A stretch of 39,626 bases of DNA from Bacillota bacterium. Its GTDB lineage: Bacteria > Bacillota > UBA4882 > UBA8346. Position 1 is the first letter of the stretch. The number at the start of each line of letters is the position of its first letter. The DNA is taken from assembly GCA_023401925.1 (NCBI GenBank), contig JAEXDA010000070.1, positions 1-39,626 of the forward strand, written 5' to 3'. Below are positions 1 through 7,701 of this stretch, piece after piece. The position numbers and the translations under genes were made by a program. The notes under the pieces were generated by a model. It did not search any database, was not told the DNA's origin, and worked only from the letters and a program-made list of their open reading frames with translations.

Positions 1-204
1 GGTTAAAAACCCTAATAATGTCTTGAATGAGTTTTTCGTTTTCCAGCTTGCGTTTGCTTTTAGGCCTCTTACACCAGGCGTAAAAGCCGCTCCGGGAGAC
101 TTCTAAAATATGGCACATCTTCTTCACTGAGTATTTGGAGCTGTGGTCCAAGATAAATTGGTACCTTATCTCGATGGCTTTGTGAAAATGGCCATAGCTT
201 TTTT
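1..204 (-). CDS. IS3-family transposase OrfB, N-terminal part, reached by -1 frameshift
   Basis: Translating the minus strand in the -1 frame relative to orfA gives a typical IS3 OrfB start: a KKSYGHFHKAIEIRYQF segment, then YSVKKMCHILEVSRSGFYAW, a classic HTH_21/integrase lead-in. The DDE catalytic core lies beyond the left edge. The reading frame enters through a run of seven A residues on the minus strand (plus positions 199-205), a standard slippery site for making the OrfAB transposase. OrfB has no obvious start of its own. The visible part is intact, so the element could be active, but most of the gene cannot be seen. Confidence 0.8.
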
Positions 205-459
205 TAGGATGACGTTTTCCTCTTCTAACTCAGCCATTCGCCGTTTTATTCGGCGGATCTCATCTTCTTCCGGTTTAAGGTTACCACTACCGGGGAATGC
301 GTTTTCCGGATCTACATGTAGTTGTCTGAGCCATTTATATATGGTATTTTCATGTACTCCGATCTCATTAGCTACACTTGATACTGTATGGCTTTGCTCT
401 GTAATGAGCTTTACGGTTTCTATCTTAAATGCACGATCAAACTTTCTTCTTTCGTTCAT
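166..459 (-). CDS. IS3-family transposase OrfA (HTH_Tnp_1)
   Basis: A 97-residue protein with an N-terminal helix-turn-helix (about residues 5-50, with VSSVANEIGVHENTIYKWLR) that binds the element ends. A C-terminal leucine-zipper-like region (about residues 65-90, ELEEENVILKKAMAIF) mediates multimerisation with OrfAB. This is the normal size and layout for IS3 OrfA. The ribosome binding site GGGAGG stands about 7 bases before the ATG. The final codons overlap the OrfB frame, with the A7 slippery run near the end of the gene. Confidence 0.9.
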   Translation of the reverse strand: MNERRKFDRAFKIETVKLITEQSHTVSSVANEIGVHENTIYKWLRQLHVDPENAFPGSGNLKPEEDEIRRIKRRMAELEEENVILKKAMAIFTKPSR

Positions 460-549
460 TTTTTTACCTCCCGATTTGTTTTATTATACCAGCCTTTCTT
501 GCTGTCTTTCAAATCGGGGGTGGTTCAATATGTTGTATCATCCGACCTT

Positions 550-594
550 CCCCTCCCTTTCCAGTGTTTTTTGGCTATCAGTCAAAGGGAGGGG
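550..594. repeat. 11-bp perfect inverted repeat beside the IS end
   Basis: CCCCTCCCTTT at 550-560 is exactly complementary to AAAGGGAGGGG at 584-594, with 23 bases between. It lies between the IS end (about 527) and the 3' end of the next leftward gene (650). No T-tract follows the stem on either strand, so it is not a clear terminator. Confidence 0.5.
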
Positions 595-649
595 AATAGC
601 TGCTAATTTCTCTGGCCGATCAGGTTCCTGAAGGGGTGAGTCGGTCATT

Positions 650-958
650 TCAAACTTTTATCTTCTCAACTCCCCGTGCTACCAGTACCACCCAATATCC
701 AATCGACATTCCGTCCATCAGCGCCTCGCTGTAGATTAGCTCGTCCCGGCGGCAAATCTGATCGAAACAGGTATTGACATACTCTTTCAACAGCGCACCA
801 TCTTCCTGGGACAGTTTGGCTGCGGCTAGTTTCAGCAGTTCACCGGGACGTTCTCCCCGCTCCTTATATTCGGGATCGTTTTGGACAATCTCGTTATCGA
901 TCTGCGCGATCCGGTCGAGAATGAATTTTTGGATGCCGAGATCTTTGTCGGTGAGCAT
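650..958 (-). CDS. Small conserved-looking protein of unknown function (102 aa)
   Basis: I do not recognise a characterised family. The protein is acidic and probably all-helical, with no membrane segment or signal peptide. Its C-terminal half has the pattern L-EY...Y.EA.MDG...G, reminiscent of small Firmicute proteins of the DUF6809 type, but this resemblance is weak. The gene looks real because a good ribosome binding site (GGGAGGT) stands 9 bases before the ATG. It lies alone between the IS3 element and a structured repeat (1028-1240), reading toward the IS. Function unknown. Confidence 0.65.
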   Translation of the reverse strand: MLTDKDLGIQKFILDRIAQIDNEIVQNDPEYKERGERPGELLKLAAAKLSQEDGALLKEYVNTCFDQICRRDELIYSEALMDGMSIGYWVVLVARGVEKIKV

Positions 959-1027
959 GGGGTAATACCTCCCTTATAGTAAGTTTGAAATTTGGAATTA
1001 AACCTTTTTCGCCTTAAATTCTTGATA

Positions 1028-1240
1028 AATGAATGCCAATTATTATGGTCCACGGATTTCACCGGCTGAGTAACTTTTTGAGCGGCCAAAAAGTCACCAA
1101 AAAGCCGCCGGAACCCTAGGTTCCGGTCCTCCTCTTATTCATCCAGGGTTTTTAGTGGGCTTTCGCCATCCTGGCCTTTCGACTGGCAATTATATGAGGC
1201 TGCCGGGGGCAACCGCTATTTTACATCCATGTAAAGAAGC
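1028..1240 (+). repeat. Structured dispersed repeat, copy A (inverted partner at 6117-6340)
   Basis: About 210 bp that recurs in opposite orientation at 6117-6340. A block of about 50 bases starting ATTCATCCAGGG is identical in both. Three hairpins are visible in this copy. The first has stem ACTTTTTG (1073-1080) and CAAAAAGT (1087-1094) around loop AGCGGC. The second has CCGGAACC (1108-1115) and GGTTCCGG (1119-1126). The third is TTTACAT-CC-ATGTAAA (1220-1235). The first two differ in sequence from copy B but keep their pairing. No open reading frame is shared convincingly by both copies. Confidence 0.8.
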
Positions 1241-1341
1241 GGTGCCTGCCTCCCTCCTAAAGGCAGAAAATCTCTGTATGTTGAAATCTGGGCCGAAATC
1301 ATTGACTTAAAACCTTAAAATAAAAAACCAAATACGTTGTT

Positions 1342-1515
1342 TCACTTTTTATTTTTGTCCACCATTAACAGCAAACATCCTGACAATTCGCTGACTGTAT
1401 AGTTGCAGCCGGGTTTAAAACCGCATCGCTCCAGCCACTGGCCGGACAGGCGGAGCATGGGGACTTTTTTGCCGTTACTCAGGATGGAATAGACGGTGTG
1501 GTCGTGGGAGTTCAT
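1342..1515 (-). CDS. SymE-like toxin (57 aa)
   Basis: A small protein with the SymE-type core: a VPMLRLSGQWLERCGFKPG segment followed by a short strand region ending LSGCLLLMV. SymE proteins have an AbrB-like fold and are toxins of SOS-linked type I systems in enterobacteria, where the antitoxin is an antisense RNA. That is family knowledge; toxicity here is untested. The start is set by the ATG at 1515, preceded by a GGAAGGAG ribosome binding site. A second, N-terminally truncated copy lies at 2102-2233, and an XRE regulator gene sits between them on the other strand. No antisense RNA promoter was identified. Confidence 0.7.
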   Translation of the reverse strand: MNSHDHTVYSILSNGKKVPMLRLSGQWLERCGFKPGCNYTVSELSGCLLLMVDKNKK

Positions 1516-1654
1516 GGCGGAGCTCCTTCCTATTTTTATCCAATATAAAGGAAAGCCTTGGAATTTGTAGAATAATTAAGGAACTTATAAAAGGCTTTAT
1601 GATATGCAATAACCATAGTCATCATTAACTAAATATTTTATCAGTTAACTATTA

Positions 1655-1671
1655 TGTTACTTATGGTAACA
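1655..1671. promoter_or_regulatory. Probable XRE operator, palindrome TGTTAC-N5-GTAACA
   Basis: A perfect 6-bp inverted repeat with a 5-base spacer, 47 bases before the start of the XRE gene at 1719. Its position within an AT-rich presumptive promoter is where such regulators usually bind to control themselves. The link to this protein is inferred from proximity. Confidence 0.45.
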
Positions 1672-1718
1672 CTTATGTTTAATATTGTCAATAAATTTTC
1701 AAAAAAAAGGAAAATTAC

Positions 1719-2069
1719 ATGAATATCGGAGAGAAAATTAAAAAACTAAGATTGGAACGAAACATATCCCAAGCTAAATTAGGAGAAATTATCGGAGTTC
1801 ATGAGAAACATATAAGCCGTTATGAACGTGGAATATCTCATCCATCGGCGGAAATCTTAAAGAAAATGGCTGGTTTCTTTGAAGTATCCATAGACTTTCT
1901 TCTCAAAGATGATAGCTCCATCCATGACAATTTAAACAATAGCAATAATCTTTTAGAATATTTTGAAGAAGCAAACCGTTTAGGAGAAGAGGATAAACAT
2001 GTCATTAAAGGGGTTCTGGAAGCCATTATTTATAAAGCTAAAATGCAACGGCCAAGAAATAAGACGTGA
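1719..2069 (+). CDS. XRE-family transcriptional regulator
   Basis: A 116-residue protein with an N-terminal HTH_3 DNA-binding domain (about residues 5-62). The helices include ISQAKLGEIIGVHEKHISRYERG, where the canonical Q and the SRYERG recognition-helix end are visible. The C-terminal 50 residues are acidic and helical, as in SinR/phage-repressor-like dimerisation tails, with no catalytic domain. It is read away from the SymE gene at 1342-1515 and converges on the truncated symE copy and helicase gene. A palindrome at 1655-1671 is a likely operator. It probably represses itself and possibly the adjacent genes; that is inference. Confidence 0.85.
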   Translation: MNIGEKIKKLRLERNISQAKLGEIIGVHEKHISRYERGISHPSAEILKKMAGFFEVSIDFLLKDDSSIHDNLNNSNNLLEYFEEANRLGEEDKHVIKGVLEAIIYKAKMQRPRNKT

Positions 2070-2101
2070 AAAGCAATGTGAATTTATCAGGAAGTGGCCT
2101 T

Positions 2102-2233
2102 TCACTTTTTATTTTTGTCCACCACTAACAGCAAACATCCTGAATGTTCACTGACTGTGTAATTGCAGCCGGGTTTAAAACCGCATCGTTCCAGCCACTG
2201 GCCGGATAGGCGGAGCATGTTGGGCTTTTGCAT
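2102..2233 (-). pseudogene. Truncated SymE-like copy
   Basis: From its sixth codon onward this repeats the SymE-like protein at 1342-1515 nearly exactly (MLRLSGQWLERCGFKPG, then a C-terminus ending VVDKNKK). It lacks the first 19 or so residues and has only an unrelated five-codon lead-in. The ATG at 2233 has no convincing ribosome binding site. It starts 22 bases after the helicase stop codon on the same strand, so translation by read-through coupling is possible. The shared DNA (about 1341-1470 and 2101-2221) is roughly 90% identical, which points to a fairly recent duplication. Confidence 0.6.
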
Positions 2234-2255
2234 TCGTAATTTAAGTTGAACATGC

Positions 2256-5207
2256 CTAAATCGGATTCAAAAATATACACTTTCGAAGTAATCCACTTGC
2301 GCTAGAATTACCTGATGTTTCTTTTAAGCAACCAAGTTCACCAAAAACAAAAAAATTATCCTTGGCACGGGAAACCGCAACATTCATTAAGCTTTTGTTA
2401 GCATCAATAAAGAAACATCTATCCTCTTTTCCGTAAACTGAAGAAAATATGATAATTCTTCTTTCAGCTCCTTGAAAAGTATGCACTGTTCCTACACTAA
2501 TCTTAGCAGACTCCTTGGACATCTTCTTTTTTAATTCCATTTGGATACATTTCGCTTGAGCTTTAAATGGCGTGATAATCCCAACCAGATTTCCCTTAGC
2601 TTCTTTCGGATAAGCATTTACAATTAGTTCAAAATGTTCTTTCAACCAGGCCACTATCTGTTCCGCTTCAGATCGATTCAATCGGCTGCTGCCTTTTCTG
2701 ATAGAATAATCCGTATTAATTTGCTTAAAACCCATTTGTGGCCATTGTTTTAATGCAAGTTCATGATCATTTCTCCCCTTACCACGCATCGGTTGAAGAT
2801 TTCCTTTATATACCAGCTTATTACAATACTCAATAATCTCATCATAGCAGCGACGGTGTTCACTTAAAAACAAACCCCTATCGTCAAACTTTTTAAACTT
2901 GCAACACTTAGCAGCAACTTTCATTACACTGGAATTCGAACAATTTAATCCAGCTTGTTCTAACTGTTCAAACTCACTCAAACTTTGAATCACACCATTA
3001 GAATATGCCAATGCTTTATCTAAAGCTCGATTCACACTCCATACCGGATCAATTTGATAAACATCTCCGACAACTACAGCTTTTTTAGCGAGAGAAAAGG
3101 CTCCGGCTGCAATTTCCGGAGATACTTGTCCTGCTTCATCAACAATGAGTAAATCGATGTAATTGTATAGAAAAAAATTCTTTTGATCTCCATACGCGAG
3201 AAATTGTCTAGGTAACATGTAAAATGTCATAACCAAACAAGGAGTGATCATCCCAAGCCGATTATAAAACTTGTCCAATACGTTTTTAAAGGTTTTACCT
3301 TTTTGTTTCTTGGATAATTCGTCCTCCCCGCTCACCCATCGACATTCAAAATAATGAACTGCCAGCCAAAACTCCATATATCTTAGTTTTTTATCACATA
3401 GGTTATTGATAACATCAAAATTCAGTTGATACTTTTCAGCTTCTTGTTTATGAAGAATGATATTATGTTGCTTCAACTGTTCCAATTGGCTATCATATTG
3501 GTTTTTCATTTTCTCCAAAGCATCTTTTTTCTTTTTAAAGTCGGAAAGTATTTTATTATACTCAGCATACCGCCGACTGTATTTTTCTTTGATCTCATCA
3601 AAACGCATATATTCATTTAAAAAGCCCTGTTCTTCTTCGTTGATAAATAACCTAAATTCTGTTTGAATTTTGATTGAAAAACTTTTGAGGAACTTTAATA
3701 GTCGATAGAAAAACGGAATCTTCTTATAACAGCTCTCCCAATCGCTGACCCGCTGACGAATTTGAGCAATTATTATTTGGGTCTCGTCTATTTTCTTTTG
3801 TAAATTGCCGAGGTAATGGACAATCGTCTCATCATTTAGATCATAGCCCACCACCTCTTGGACCAATGCCAATAAAACATTTTTACAATTTTCGATAAAT
3901 AATAATTCTTCATATAATCTTTTCCGGCAAGCATTTATATCTTCAAATTCGCTTCGAAAATAATTATTACAACTCCGAATTAACTTTACCTTTGATTTTT
4001 CAATATTTTCTTGTTCTTCAACATCCGAGACAAAAAACTCGCCTCTTTGATTGGTATATTGATATCCTTTGCTTTTTGCCTCCTTAATCTTGGTCCCGGA
4101 TGGAAAATAAGTGGCAAAGCTATTTACACCTTCAATCCATCGTTCTTCCAGATTGGATATTCCCATCTTTTTGATATTGCCAAAGGAGGTAATAATATTG
4201 GTCACAGCTTGGTTATTGGTTGAGGAAGCGACAATAAGCGGCGGCTTCTCTTCATTGAGCGCCCTTTTGACATACATATCGGCGACGATTGACTGTAATA
4301 ACGTGGTTTTACCAGTACCCGGAGGGCCATTAATGGCTAAAACCTCTCCGTCATTCATATTATTAAAATGATTAACGGCTTCCCGTTGCGATGCAGATAA
4401 AGGATACTCGCCTCCCATCTGTCCGGAGTGAGACTGCATCATTGATAAATCATTTTCAATTAATGGACTGATCGGTGTTACTTGGGGGGATATAAAATGA
4501 TCATAAAGCGCTTTCGGGGAACCGTCGTTTTTAAGTTCATTATACAATCGTAAAATATGGCATGTTGAATAAACCGTCTTATCAATAAAAAGATACATAT
4601 TGTTTTCCAACTCAAAAAAGGGGTCTTTTGGATCTAAGTTTCGAATGACCTTCTTTCCAAAATCGGATTCCGTAACGGACTGATAAAGGTCTTTAAAAAA
4701 TGCACTATAATCGATCCAAGACTTGATTTTCTCAATCCGATCCACATGGTTGCTCATGAAAGCATCAACTTCATCAGCCTGCCCAATGGCTAATTTCGGT
4801 TCAATCATTGGTAGCAAGTATTCTCTGGGAAACCAAGGCAGTTTATGATCTTCCTCATCAAAAAGAAGTGTGCCTTCATTCGTAAGAATGGCCGGGACAT
4901 AGAATATTCCGGTCAATTCCTGAATCTCATCCTCTGTTTTCTCATTAGCCTCAAAGATTGTTTTGATTGTCTTAGCGCAGATGATAACATGGAGCGTTTT
5001 TGAATTGTATTCATGTTCATCATCATATGTATTTTTCTTGGCTTCTTCAAAAATACTATGACAAGCATTCGGTTTAATTTTCCCAAGTAACAATTCGTCC
5101 GGGTTGAGTATGTAAAAGGTGTCTTCTTTAAAATCAATTCCCATATTGGCCTGTGCTGCAACTGCACTGCGGAAATAATTGGTGAATTCTTTTGGTGTTG
5201 AATTCAT
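2256..5207 (-). CDS. SF1 (Upf1/DNA2-like) AAA helicase, large
   Basis: A 983-residue superfamily 1 helicase. Counting from the ATG at 5207, residues 1-270 form an unassigned N-terminal region. Walker A GPPGTGKTTLL is near residue 295. A long charged coiled-coil insertion of about 250-300 residues follows, then Walker B LLIVDEAGQ, motif III VVVGDVYQIDP, motif V GTVHTFQGAE and motif VI MNVAVSRAKDNFFVFG. The SF1B Upf1/DNA2 pattern is clear. I see no nuclease motif, and the target nucleic acid cannot be told. The start is at 5207 because AAGGAG lies 6 bases upstream; an ATG 24 bases earlier has no such site. It stands between paired structured repeats, with symE and XRE genes nearby, a setting typical of defence or conflict genes (inference). 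Confidence 0.85.
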   Translation of the reverse strand: MNSTPKEFTNYFRSAVAAQANMGIDFKEDTFYILNPDELLLGKIKPNACHSIFEEAKKNTYDDEHEYNSKTLHVIICAKTIKTIFEANEKTEDEIQELTGIFYVPAILTNEGTLLFDEEDHKLPWFPREYLLPMIEPKLAIGQADEVDAFMSNHVDRIEKIKSWIDYSAFFKDLYQSVTESDFGKKVIRNLDPKDPFFELENNMYLFIDKTVYSTCHILRLYNELKNDGSPKALYDHFISPQVTPISPLIENDLSMMQSHSGQMGGEYPLSASQREAVNHFNNMNDGEVLAINGPPGTGKTTLLQSIVADMYVKRALNEEKPPLIVASSTNNQAVTNIITSFGNIKKMGISNLEERWIEGVNSFATYFPSGTKIKEAKSKGYQYTNQRGEFFVSDVEEQENIEKSKVKLIRSCNNYFRSEFEDINACRKRLYEELLFIENCKNVLLALVQEVVGYDLNDETIVHYLGNLQKKIDETQIIIAQIRQRVSDWESCYKKIPFFYRLLKFLKSFSIKIQTEFRLFINEEEQGFLNEYMRFDEIKEKYSRRYAEYNKILSDFKKKKDALEKMKNQYDSQLEQLKQHNIILHKQEAEKYQLNFDVINNLCDKKLRYMEFWLAVHYFECRWVSGEDELSKKQKGKTFKNVLDKFYNRLGMITPCLVMTFYMLPRQFLAYGDQKNFFLYNYIDLLIVDEAGQVSPEIAAGAFSLAKKAVVVGDVYQIDPVWSVNRALDKALAYSNGVIQSLSEFEQLEQAGLNCSNSSVMKVAAKCCKFKKFDDRGLFLSEHRRCYDEIIEYCNKLVYKGNLQPMRGKGRNDHELALKQWPQMGFKQINTDYSIRKGSSRLNRSEAEQIVAWLKEHFELIVNAYPKEAKGNLVGIITPFKAQAKCIQMELKKKMSKESAKISVGTVHTFQGAERRIIIFSSVYGKEDRCFFIDANKSLMNVAVSRAKDNFFVFGELGCLKETSGNSSASGLLRKCIFLNPI

Positions 5208-6116
5208 AGTGGTCTCCTTAAATGTCTTCAAATTTAAGAGAAGAAACTAATAAGATAGCACTAAGGTGTTAAATCAGCCTTTATCTTTACATTAACCAAT
5301 TAAAAGTTCTTTTTCTTCTTCTGTTATTAATTTGGGATTCAATGTTTTATCTCCTTTATCTTTTAAAATCAATTAATTATAAGCTTATTTAAATACCAAA
5401 AATTATATCACTTAAACTGTCATCGCATTAAAACCTAGTTTTCATTATATAAAATTACGCCTATAATCCTTAGTAAGTAATGTATAAACCCATATTACAA
5501 AACAGAACATGATGCTGCTACTAGGTTTTAGATAATCTTCATAAATTCCAACCGAAACCCTAATGGCTTAAATCAATCATACTGCCATCGTTGGCATCTA
5601 TTATTCTTTACGCCTTTTCTTCACCATTTTTTCTTCATTCTTCTTTATAAATTCCATCTCTTACCCTTTCTACCTTCAAATAGACATAAAATTTAGCAAT
5701 TTATTTTAGCGTCTTCTATTTTAAGAAATAATATTTCTCCAACAAAACTCTCCAAGAACTGTGAACAATAAATTTTCAAAACAAATTAATCCCAATCTCC
5801 CGGAATTTCAAACTAACTTTTACCCTTTCCGGCTCCAATTTTCTCCGCCCAACTTTGGACATTAGGTAATCTTAGTCATGGGGAAAAACAGTCATTATGA
5901 ATAACCCATCGGATCTATACCCTGCTGTAATCCCTCGCCCATAGCCGTTAAAGCCGCCATCCATTTCAAAAACCCGCAAAACCTTAGCCGATTCCCTTTA
6001 AGACAGGGTAAATAGGCCCTAATCTCCGGCAAAGACCAAAACCCACACCTTTTATACCCTCTATGTGCTTTTAGCTCCAATCAACTCCCCCCGACATTTG
6101 AGACACGACGTCGAAA
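5208..6116. other. Gene-poor stretch upstream of the helicase
   Basis: About 900 bases, AT-rich to about 5800, with no credible gene. A 61-codon frame at 5895-6080 on the minus strand has no ribosome binding site and no recognisable domain. The helicase promoter is presumably here, but I could not pick a convincing -35/-10 pair. Confidence 0.5.
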
Positions 6117-6340
6117 AGCGCTGCCTCTTTACATGGATGTAAAACGGCGGTCGCCCCCGAAAGCCTCACATAATCGCCAGTCGAAAGGCCAGGATGGCGA
6201 AAGCCCACTAAAAACCCTGGATGAATAAAGGGAAGACCGAAATCCGTAGGTTTCGGCGGCCTTTTGGGTCCTTTTGGGCCGCTCCAAAAGGACCTCAGCC
6301 GGTGAAATCCGTGGACCATAATAATGGTCATTCATTTTTA
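6117..6340 (-). repeat. Structured dispersed repeat, copy B (inverted partner at 1028-1240)
   Basis: Reverse-oriented copy of the element at 1028-1240. The first hairpin has stem GTCCTTTTGG (6268-6277) and CCAAAAGGAC (6284-6293), 10 bp, around the same 6-base loop seen in copy A. The second stem is CCGAAA (6237-6242) and TTTCGG (6251-6256). The third, TTTACAT-GG-ATGTAAA (6128-6143), is unchanged. The outer edge carries GACCAT-N4-ATGGTC, and a fragment of that edge is repeated at about 6379-6408. Confidence 0.8.
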
Positions 6341-6378
6341 GGCGTCATGAATTATGAAAGTAACCCACCGCTGCAATC

Positions 6379-6408
6379 CGTGGACCACAATACTGGTCAT
6401 TCATTTTA
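6379..6408. repeat. Extra copy of the structured-repeat edge
   Basis: Sequence starting TCCGTGGACCACAATACTGG matches the outer edge of copy B (6309-6340) with a few changes. It is a partial third copy, or a solo terminal unit, in direct orientation 70 bases further on. Confidence 0.6.
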
Positions 6409-6480
6409 ATGTCAAAAGCCCCCTCAACAACTGTTCTCCTTTTCCTGATCCATCAACCGAATTCCCCCAAAATCAAGCAT

Positions 6481-6506
6481 AAAAAAACCGGCCCTTTTTA
6501 GCCGGT
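6481..6506 (-). terminator. Intrinsic terminator (leftward)
   Basis: Read leftward: ACCGGC, an 8-base loop, GCCGGT, then a run of seven T. It shares a roughly 20-base downstream block, including the stem edge and T-run, with the terminator at 6644-6667, so one probably arose from the other by duplication. Confidence 0.7.
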
Positions 6507-6518
6507 CTCATCAACCCA

Positions 6519-6599
6519 TTATTTTAAAAATGCCCTTTCAAGTGGGGAGTATCCTTCTTGCTTTTTTCTGTAGACATGAATTGTTATCGTAACTTTCAT
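6519..6599 (-). other. 26-codon open frame between two duplicated terminators, uncertain
   Basis: ATG at 6599 opens a 26-residue frame beginning MKVTITIHVYRKK and ending in a stop at 6519, just before the terminator at 6481-6506. There is no well-spaced ribosome binding site. The start resembles the first strand of small antitoxin-like proteins, but it is too short to assign. It may be the truncated remnant of a longer gene. Confidence 0.2.
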
Positions 6600-6643
6600 T
6601 CCCGGCAGTTATTTCTTTTGGATGATACATTCAAATCAAGCAT

Positions 6644-6667
6644 AAAAAAACCGGTTCTCTCAACCGG
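6644..6667 (-). terminator. Intrinsic terminator after the nucleotidyltransferase gene
   Basis: Read leftward: CCGGTT, loop GAGAG, AACCGG, then seven T. It lies 23 bases past the stop of the 6690-6983 gene and so ends that transcript. Confidence 0.8.
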
Positions 6668-6689
6668 ATTCATTCATATGATTCAAGAT

Positions 6690-6983
6690 TCATCCCTGTT
6701 CATAAATGATGATCACCTCATCCTTTATGCTTTCGGCCAGCGAAGGATCTAAGGATGAGAACTCAACAATATCGATCTTTTTGTCCAATTTTTCCTCTAA
6801 AGCAATTTTCAAACTGGATAATGCCAATAAACCGAAGTCTTTTTGAAAATCAAAAACCAAATCGATATCACTAAACTCCGTGGCCTCTCCTCGGGCAAAA
6901 GAACCAAAAACTCCAACCCGCTTGATTCCGTATTCGTCCACAAAAGGCAAAATATTTTGGTAAATCTCTTCAAAAATAGGCAT
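6690..6983 (-). CDS. MNT-type minimal nucleotidyltransferase
   Basis: A 97-residue protein with the nucleotidyltransferase signature GSFARGE followed by SDIDLVF: the GS pair and the two metal-binding aspartates of the pol-beta superfamily. Minimal nucleotidyltransferases of this size are usually the antitoxin half of MntA-HepT pairs and silence a HEPN ribonuclease by adding AMP. No HEPN gene is seen on either side, so this is an orphan copy. The start at 6983 is chosen for the GGAGG site just upstream; an ATG 24 bases earlier would place that site inside the gene. The single gene has its own terminator. Confidence 0.85.
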   Translation of the reverse strand: MPIFEEIYQNILPFVDEYGIKRVGVFGSFARGEATEFSDIDLVFDFQKDFGLLALSSLKIALEEKLDKKIDIVEFSSLDPSLAESIKDEVIIIYEQG

Positions 6984-7007
6984 CAAACCGCCTCCACTCA
7001 ATACCAT

Positions 7008-7561
7008 TATACTATATCTTAATTAACTGTAAACTGTTATAACAAAACACATCTTTTTTAAGCTAACGCCCAGTCCACCCTCGATTTCCCAAATTTCTCA
7101 AAAAAATTTCAACATTTTCACCCCCTCCAATCCCAATCTCCTCAAGCCTTTTCCCCCGAAAATACCTCTCTGATGATATTGAAAAATCTGGAAAAGATTA
7201 TTATAATGATATTAATAAAGATAATATCGATATTCAAAGAAAGCAAAACAACCTAAGTTTACATCGGTATTTTTCAGGAAGATAACGCCGGGGGCTTTTT
7301 AAGAAATTTCATTTCCTAATCCAAACCCCCAAAGAAATATATATATATAATTCTTTCATGTACGAAACCATTTCGCCAGTTCCAGCGGTTTCTGATTTCC
7401 TTACGCCAAAGGCGTTAAATAAAAAAACGACAATGGTCACGGAAGGTGCTGCTCCCCCTTTTTGGGTATGACCCATTGGTTGAAAACACCGTCATTGCAG
7501 CAATCGTAGCTTAGGAGGGGCTGGAGAGCATAAAAAATGAACTCGGATAAAAACGGCTCAT
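7008..7561. other. Intergenic stretch without a recognisable gene
   Basis: It contains a short alternating AT run at about 7337-7351. A segment at about 7365-7402 (AACCATTTCGCCAGTTCCAG onward) recurs imperfectly at 7741-7778. No open frame with a ribosome binding site and family resemblance was found. Confidence 0.5.
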
Positions 7562-7683
7562 TTGCGCATGCATACTGAACGACTCAGTATATATACCCGA
7601 CCGTTGCGCATATCTACCGAACGACTCAGTATATATACCCGACCGTTGCGTATGCATACCGAACGACTCAGTAGTTTACCAAC
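7562..7683 (+). repeat. Tandem repeat, 42-bp unit, nearly three copies
   Basis: Copies at 7562-7603, 7604-7645 and 7646-about 7683. Each begins TTGCGCAT or TTGCGTAT and contains CGAACGACTCAGTATATATA or a close variant. The third copy diverges after ACTCAGTA. The unit length is a multiple of three, so an open frame runs through, but no start signal or known motif supports translation. An intrinsic-terminator-like hairpin follows directly (7681-7700). Confidence 0.85.
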
Positions 7684-7701
7684 CGGCAAGTGCCGGTTTT
7701 T
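7681..7701 (+). terminator. Intrinsic-terminator-like hairpin after the tandem repeat
   Basis: AACCGGC, loop AAGT (read as overlapping arms), GCCGGTT, then TTTTATATTT: a perfect short stem followed by T residues on the plus strand. No clear gene precedes it, so the transcript it would end may be non-coding. Confidence 0.6.

Larger units (their letters stand above)
1..527 (-). mobile_element. IS3-family insertion sequence, one end (partial)
   Basis: Leftward-reading IS3-type element that runs off the left edge of the window. It comprises orfA, the start of orfB in the -1 frame, and an upstream end. The likely terminal sequence, read on the minus strand from about 527, begins TGAACCACCCCCGATTTG. 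This is the TGA-start style common in IS3-family inverted repeats. The other end is outside the window, so target duplication cannot be checked. Confidence 0.8.

Noticed and set aside
5895..6080. A 61-codon minus-strand frame next to the structured repeat
   Set aside because: No ribosome binding site or domain; probably chance or repeat-derived.
6071..6335. Overlapping open frames of 86 and 68 codons inside structured repeat copy B
   Set aside because: Copy A does not keep these frames intact, and the changes between copies preserve hairpin pairing rather than codons.
7562..7683. CRISPR array
   Set aside because: The units are contiguous tandem repeats with no unique spacers and there are no cas genes.
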